Position numbers and translations under genes: made by a program | NCBI GenBank assembly: GCA_946061315.1 | Contig: CAMGRB010000031.1 | Coordinates: forward strand, 1 to 9,658 | Origin: an uncultured Clostridia bacterium | GTDB taxonomy: Bacteria; Bacillota; Clostridia; Oscillospirales; CAG-272 | Direction: 5' to 3' | Length of the DNA: 9,658 nucleotides | The notes under the pieces: generated by a model | Databases searched by the model: none | What the model was told of the DNA's origin: nothing | Seen by the model: only the letters and a program-made list of their open reading frames with translations | Part shown: one piece after another, positions 6,912 to 9,658 of the stretch | Layout: every line of letters starts with the position of its first letter | Position numbering within the stretch: the first letter of the stretch is position 1

Positions 6912-7173
6912 CGAGTATTCCTTCTTCTCTTAATTTCGAGATAAAAGCTTCAACGTCGCCCACAACGCTCTCTCTTGTAGTTCCTTCGTATTCGGAAAGG
7001 ATTTTATCGGTGGTTTCGTCCGCATTTTTACCTTCGGTAAGGCATTGCCATATTATCTTTCCCGTTTCGTTGAGCGTTATCATCTTGCCAAACGTTTTAC
7101 TTAATTCTCCGACGGCAACAACGAAGGTTTTACCGCCTACGTCCCTTAATATAAACCCGTCTTTTATCTTCAT
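6904..7173 (-). CDS. PqqD-like RiPP recognition element protein
   Basis: An 89-residue stand-alone PqqD-family protein, full length for the family. These small winged-helix proteins bind the leader of a ribosomally made peptide and present it to a modifying enzyme. Seen: an N-terminal beta-hairpin (KIKDGFILRDVGGKTFVVAVG), the hallmark ITLNETGKIIWQCL at about 32-45, then helices ending in DVEAFISKLREEGIL, the typical PqqD end. Its ATG overlaps the kinase stop as ATGA (4 bases), with GAAGGA 7 bases upstream. Its stop overlaps the protease start by 8 bases. This tight coupling suggests the three proteins act together in fixed ratio. There is no PqqE-like radical SAM enzyme or cyclase in the window. 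Family call is strong; substrate unknown. Confidence 0.9.
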   Translation of the reverse strand: MKIKDGFILRDVGGKTFVVAVGELSKTFGKMITLNETGKIIWQCLTEGKNADETTDKILSEYEGTTRESVVGDVEAFISKLREEGILDE

Positions 7174-7886
7174 TTTTTATCCTTCCCCGACATTGATTCA
7201 TAAGCGATTTTTGCGGCTTCCTCGGAAATATTGCAATAAAGGAGCCACGTATCGAGCGTTTTGAGCATTTTGTCCGCCAGATCAAGCGTTTTTATTGCCT
7301 TTTGTTCATCGGCGGGCATAAGAATCTGCCTCATAAAACGGCTTGCCGCCTCGGGCTTGTCAAGCTTTTCTATTTTGTTTTTCTCCGAACGCTCTATAAA
7401 GCATATTGATTTTAACGGTGCCGAGGTGTTCTCTCCCCACCCCTCTTTGCCGCACCACGGGGTGCCGTATGCAATAAATTCGCTACCGTTAAAACGGATA
7501 ATCGGTTTGTCGCCGTTTATAACTTTTACGCGCTCGCCAAGATGCTTTTTCCAAAGGCTTATATGCGTGCTCTTGCCCGTTCCGCTTCTTGCGGCAAAGG
7601 CGTAAGCGTCTTTGTCAACCTCTACTATTGCGGAGTGAAATATGAGTGCGTCACGCTCGGGGAGCTGCAAGCATATATTCCTGTAAAGACAAATGCTCTC
7701 AAGGTATCCGTTTGAAAAATTGTTCTCGGGCGACAATTCCCTCTCCGCCTCTATTTCTTCATACGTACAAGAAACGGCAAAATCACACGTTTCGCCGCTT
7801 ACCTCGTATTCTCTGCATTGATTTTTCACAAAATCGTATTTATTATCGATTTCTATGACAAAATCGGCAATCTTAACCTTAAACAT
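7170..7886 (-). CDS. HPr-kinase / PEPCK-like P-loop kinase (RiPP-associated type)
   Basis: A 238-residue protein resembling the HPr kinase C-terminal domain, as seen in kinases near PqqD-like genes (SynChlorMet ScmC-like, and lasso-peptide kinases that phosphorylate a precursor peptide). The P-loop is AARSGTGKST at 98-107. An acidic residue, D126 in INGDKP, sits where HPr kinase has its Walker-B-like Asp pair. GTPWCGKEGWGEN at 141-153 is a hallmark of this subgroup. The N-terminal ~75 residues are variable and lack the HPr kinase N-domain. A true HprK is about 310 residues, so carbon catabolite control is unlikely. GGGAG stands 4 bases before the ATG at 7884-7886. It follows the small lipoprotein by 39 bases containing a hairpin, and overlaps the PqqD-like gene by 4 bases. 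Kinase activity and target are inferred. Confidence 0.8.
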   Translation of the reverse strand: MFKVKIADFVIEIDNKYDFVKNQCREYEVSGETCDFAVSCTYEEIEAERELSPENNFSNGYLESICLYRNICLQLPERDALIFHSAIVEVDKDAYAFAARSGTGKSTHISLWKKHLGERVKVINGDKPIIRFNGSEFIAYGTPWCGKEGWGENTSAPLKSICFIERSEKNKIEKLDKPEAASRFMRQILMPADEQKAIKTLDLADKMLKTLDTWLLYCNISEEAAKIAYESMSGKDKK

Positions 7887-7901
7887 ACTACTCCCGAAAG
7901 A

Positions 7902-7921
7902 GCCGCGTAAAATAACGCGGC
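7902..7921 (-). other. Intercistronic hairpin between lipoprotein and kinase genes
   Basis: A 7-bp perfect stem, GCCGCGT (7902-7908) with ACGCGGC (7915-7921), and a 6-base AT loop. It lies right after the lipoprotein stop (7926-7928) and ends a few bases before the kinase ribosome binding site. On the minus strand it is followed only by TCTTTC, a weak U-tract. It is therefore more likely an attenuator or mRNA-stabilising element than a full terminator. Confidence 0.6.
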
Positions 7922-7925
7922 AGTC

Positions 7926-8207
7926 TTATTTGAAATTAACGCTCCAACCCGAGCCGAGATCGGTATTTTTATCCTCACCCTCGTCAATTACCTCATCGGG
8001 TTCGGTATCGGTACCCGTATCCGTATCGGTATCTGTATCGGTTGCGGTAGAGGTATCGGTACCCGTATCGGTATCGGTTGCGGTATCAATGGTGCTTGAG
8101 TCAGTATCTGTATCCGTGCCCGTTTCATCATTGCAGGAGCAGGAAACAAGCGCAAGCATAATCACGACGGCTATTACGAGAAAAATATATCTGTAAATAT
8201 TACGCAT
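7926..8207 (-). CDS. Very small lipoprotein: signal peptide, Thr/Asp linker and short tail
   Basis: A 93-residue protein. Residues 1-23 are a lipoprotein signal peptide with lipobox LVSC (Cys23), followed by a second cysteine (SCSC). Residues 29-69 are a Thr/Asp repeat. The last ~24 residues are acidic (EVIDEGEDKNTDL), then GSGWSVNFK. There is no folded domain: it looks like the anchor and stalk of a surface protein without its head. The start is the ATG at 8205-8207, with GGAGG 5 bases upstream; an earlier in-frame TTG at 8217-8219 overlaps that site and is rejected. It is the first gene after a strong promoter and lies 39 bases before the kinase gene. Function unknown. It could be a remnant, a spacer protein, or the product handled by the downstream kinase, PqqD-like protein and protease. 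The last is speculative. Confidence 0.75.
   Translation of the reverse strand: MRNIYRYIFLVIAVVIMLALVSCSCNDETGTDTDTDSSTIDTATDTDTGTDTSTATDTDTDTDTGTDTEPDEVIDEGEDKNTDLGSGWSVNFK
8001..8123 (-). repeat. Thr/Asp-repeat tract in the small lipoprotein gene
   Basis: A degenerate 6-base repeat (ACN GAY on the minus strand) encoding about 40 residues of alternating Thr and Asp with Gly, Ser and Ala. It is near-identical in style to the tract at 3495-3593 in the beta-helix lipoprotein and could support recombination between the two loci. Read on the plus strand it gives meaningless Val-Ser repeats. Confidence 0.85.
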
Positions 8208-8212
8208 ACGTT

Positions 8213-8217
8213 CCTCC
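8213..8217 (-). promoter_or_regulatory. Ribosome binding site that fixes the lipoprotein start at 8207
   Basis: GGAGG on the minus strand, 5 bases before ATG 8205-8207. The in-frame TTG at 8217-8219 lies on this site and would give a four-residue longer product with no site of its own. Confidence 0.85.
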
Positions 8218-8235
8218 AAGAAATATTATATATTC

Positions 8236-8264
8236 AGTTTATCATACTTTTTATTTGTTGTCAA
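8236..8264 (-). promoter_or_regulatory. Strong sigma-A-type promoter of the lipoprotein-kinase-PqqD-peptidase operon
   Basis: On the minus strand: consensus TTGACA (8259-8264), 17-base spacer, TAAACT (8236-8241), with an extended -10 TGA directly upstream. The predicted leader is only about 20-25 bases, leaving no room for a riboswitch. It is the only clear promoter for the four-gene operon. A palindrome overlaps the -35 box (8260-8274). Confidence 0.8.
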
Positions 8265-8274
8265 TAAAATTGAC
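8260..8274. repeat. Palindrome overlapping the -35 box
   Basis: GTCAAT-AAA-ATTGAC, two perfect 6-base arms with a 3-base spacer. The left arm covers the -35 hexamer of the operon promoter. It could be an operator for a dimeric regulator, or a chance pairing of two TTGAC-like sequences in AT-rich DNA. Confidence 0.45.
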
Positions 8275-8316
8275 TTATTTTGTGAGAAATTTGAAATTTA
8301 GCCGTCAAATATTAAA

Positions 8317-8352
8317 ATACGGGCAATATGCAAAAGCGCATTTTGCCCGTAT
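8317..8352 (-). terminator. Terminator after the ComEC-like hydrolase gene
   Basis: A 15-bp stem with one T-T mismatch (8317-8331 with 8338-8352), a 6-base loop, and TTTTAATATTT following on the minus strand. It lies just after the stop codon at 8357-8359. It separates this unit from the lipoprotein operon promoter downstream. Confidence 0.88.
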
Positions 8353-8356
8353 CCCT

Positions 8357-9334
8357 TTATTTTTTGGTTATGGTATTTCCGTCGGATTCGAGCACGATTG
8401 ACTGGCGATGGGCGACGCCCTCGTCGTCACGGTACTCGGTTATGTAAACGGTTATGTTTTTAGCAGATAGCTTTTCCATCGTTTCGGAATGAGGATGACC
8501 GTAATCGTTATCTTTGCCGTCTTTTCTGCCGTCCTCAACGCCGCAGCTTATAACCGCTATCGTCGGATTTACTTTTTCAAGGAATGCGTCGGTCGTCGCT
8601 GTTCTCGAGCCATGATGCCCGACTTTGAGAACGTCGCATTTAAGGTCGGACGCTTTGTATTTTTCAACCATTTCTTCTTCCGATTTGTCCTCTGCATCGC
8701 CGGTTAAAAGAACTTTGTTGTTGCCGTACCTCGCCATTACGACTACGCTGTAATTGTTCGTATCGGTTGAGCCGTAGCTCTCTCCGAGAGGAGCGAGAAT
8801 TTTAAGCTCGAGGTCGTCAACGTAATAGCACTTTCCGATGTTTTCGTGAGCATCTATCAATTTCAAATTTTTTGTATTGATACATTCTTCTAATTTGTCA
8901 ATAAATGTATTAAACATTTGCGTGGTCTTTTCCTTGTGCGACATTATAACGTTTTTGACCGTATAGTTGTCAAGAACGTATGCGGCGGATGCAAAATGGT
9001 CCGCGTCGGGATGAGTTACGATAAAGTATTCTATCTCTTTTACGTTATGGTCGTCAAGATACTTTATAAGTGCGTCCTTGCCGGCCTTGTCACCGGTGTC
9101 TATCAGGACGGATTTTGTGCCTACCGTTATAAGCTCGGCATCGCCCTGACCTACGTCGATAAAGTGGAACTGCGCCACGCCGTCGGGCACCTCGTAAGTC
9201 GGCGTTTTATCTTCCATTATTTTATCTACGGTGAAATATCCGCATATTAAGATGATAGCCGCGACTATCAACGTAATTACTTTTTCAAACGTCTTCTTTT
9301 TTCTTTTTGTGGTTTTTTTCTTTTTGGTTGCCAT
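8357..9334 (-). CDS. Membrane-anchored ComEC/Rec2-type metallo-beta-lactamase-fold hydrolase
   Basis: A 325-residue protein. A lysine-rich N-terminus (ATKKKKTTKRKKKT) is followed by one hydrophobic helix at about 19-36. The remainder is a metallo-beta-lactamase fold like the hydrolase domain of the DNA-uptake protein ComEC. Seen: FIDVGQGDAELI at 58-69, LIDTG at 77-81, metal motif THPDADH at 107-113 (the middle His replaced by Asp, as usual in this subfamily), LTGDAED at 210-216, GHHGSR at 239-244 and GHPHSET at 279-285. All metal ligands expected for the family are present. It lacks the ComEC channel domain, so DNA import is not implied. Orphan members are common in Firmicutes and are presumed extracellular hydrolases of nucleic acid or phosphoester substrates. 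The positive-inside rule puts the domain outside the cell. AAGGAGGA at 9341-9348 is a strong ribosome binding site. It follows the CmpB-like gene by 28 bases. Confidence 0.88.
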   Translation of the reverse strand: MATKKKKTTKRKKKTFEKVITLIVAAIILICGYFTVDKIMEDKTPTYEVPDGVAQFHFIDVGQGDAELITVGTKSVLIDTGDKAGKDALIKYLDDHNVKEIEYFIVTHPDADHFASAAYVLDNYTVKNVIMSHKEKTTQMFNTFIDKLEECINTKNLKLIDAHENIGKCYYVDDLELKILAPLGESYGSTDTNNYSVVVMARYGNNKVLLTGDAEDKSEEEMVEKYKASDLKCDVLKVGHHGSRTATTDAFLEKVNPTIAVISCGVEDGRKDGKDNDYGHPHSETMEKLSAKNITVYITEYRDDEGVAHRQSIVLESDGNTITKK

Positions 9335-9362
9335 ATTCCATCCTCCTTATGAGGATATTGTA

Positions 9363-9658
9363 TCATAACGAGTAGCGAAAATCAATTTGTTTTTTCTTAA
9401 TATATGAAAAAATTTCATCAAAGGCAAATGAGAGCAAAAACCAGAGAAAACAGTATAAGAGGCATATCTGCCCGAGGAAATTGAACGGGCGCGCCGAATA
9501 GTCCCATACTCTCATACCGAGAAATATATTTATTATTATGCCGCTGCCGAGTTCAAGAAGCGTTATGCAAAATGCGCCGAGAGCACAGCGGATGAGCCTG
9601 CTTTTTATACCGAGCGTCATACTTATATTGTACAAAAATACAAAGCCGAGCCCTCCTA
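9363..9658 (-). CDS. C-terminal part of a CmpB-like putative ABC transporter permease (5' end outside window)
   Basis: The reading frame is open to the right edge: codons for GGLGFVFLYNISM precede the internal Met, so the start lies outside the window. The visible ~98 residues hold two hydrophobic helices around a conserved loop, VWDYSARPFNFLGQICLLYCFLWF. The WDYS-x2-PFN-x2-GQICL motif is the hallmark of the CmpB / putative ABC transporter permease family (PF06541) of Firmicutes membrane proteins. Despite the family name, no ATPase partner is visible and the substrate is unknown. A short basic tail (YIKKKQ) ends at TGA 9363-9365. It lies 28 bases upstream of the hydrolase gene on the same strand, and no terminator lies between, so the two are probably co-transcribed. 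An apparent TTG start at 9633-9635 is rejected because the family homology continues upstream of it. Confidence 0.8.
   Translation of the reverse strand, partial: GGLGFVFLYNISMTLGIKSRLIRCALGAFCITLLELGSGIIINIFLGMRVWDYSARPFNFLGQICLLYCFLWFLLSFAFDEIFSYIKKKQIDFRYSL

Noticed and set aside
7170..7886. True HPr kinase/phosphorylase (hprK)
   Set aside because: It is too short, lacks the N-terminal domain and the HPr-kinase GDSGIGKSE / ADD signature, and carries the GTPWCGKEGWGEN motif of the PqqD-associated subgroup.
8001..8123. Possible CRISPR or regulatory tandem repeat
   Set aside because: The unit is a 6-base coding repeat with codon variation and in-frame Thr-Asp output. There are no spacers.
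7855..8196. Plus-strand frame with Val-Ser repeats opposite the small lipoprotein
   Set aside because: Same artefact of the ACN-GAY repeat. The minus-strand signal peptide, ribosome binding site and promoter decide the strand.
8208..8219. TTG start extending the small lipoprotein by four residues
   Set aside because: It overlaps GGAGG, which is correctly spaced for ATG 8205-8207, and would put two acidic residues before the signal peptide.
9633..9635. TTG as the start of a complete 90-residue membrane protein
   Set aside because: The frame stays open to the window edge with residues (GGLGFVF) that continue the CmpB-like family match. There is no ribosome binding site at the right distance.

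Overview
The window looks like a chromosomal piece from a Gram-positive, low-to-mid GC bacterium of the Clostridia, probably an uncultured gut or rumen lineage. This is inferred from strong AGGAGG-type ribosome binding sites, sigma-A-like promoters with 17-base spacers, lipoproteins with Thr/Asp-repeat linkers, a CmpB-family membrane protein, and a capsule-type tyrosine kinase tail with a clustered-tyrosine end. No mobile element, CRISPR array, rRNA or tRNA was seen.

Layout. (1) 1-1650, plus strand: the end of an exopolysaccharide locus. It holds the tyrosine-rich C-terminus of a CpsD/CapB-type kinase, a hairpin terminator, and a Wzy/O-antigen-ligase-like membrane polymerase, closed by a perfect 14-bp bidirectional terminator. 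(2) 1659-3731, minus strand: a 669-residue lipoprotein made of carbohydrate-binding beta-helix repeats of the Cthe_2159 type, with its own promoter. (3) 3829-5513, minus strand: a TrmA/RlmD-family 23S rRNA uracil-C5 methyltransferase followed by a small AT-rich three-helix membrane protein. (4) 5531-6465, plus strand: an RlmA-family 23S rRNA guanine methyltransferase, divergent from the first rRNA methyltransferase. Its terminator overlaps the end of the convergent operon. (5) 6441-8264, minus strand: a four-gene operon of a very small Thr/Asp-linker lipoprotein, an HPr-kinase/PEPCK-like P-loop kinase, a PqqD-like RiPP recognition element, and a soluble S24/S26 signal-peptidase-like protease. 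(6) 8317-9658, minus strand: the C-terminal part of a CmpB-like membrane protein, then a membrane-anchored ComEC-type metallo-beta-lactamase-fold hydrolase with a strong terminator.

The most interesting part is operon 5. A kinase, a peptide-recognition domain and a protease are translationally coupled by overlapping stops and starts, as in maturation of a ribosomally made peptide. There is no radical SAM enzyme, cyclase, transporter or obvious precursor in the window. The only small co-transcribed product is the linker-only lipoprotein, which is either a passenger or a conceivable substrate. The surface genes (polymerase, carbohydrate-binding lipoprotein, small lipoprotein, anchored hydrolase) give the window a cell-envelope theme. 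The two rRNA methyltransferases are housekeeping genes set among them.
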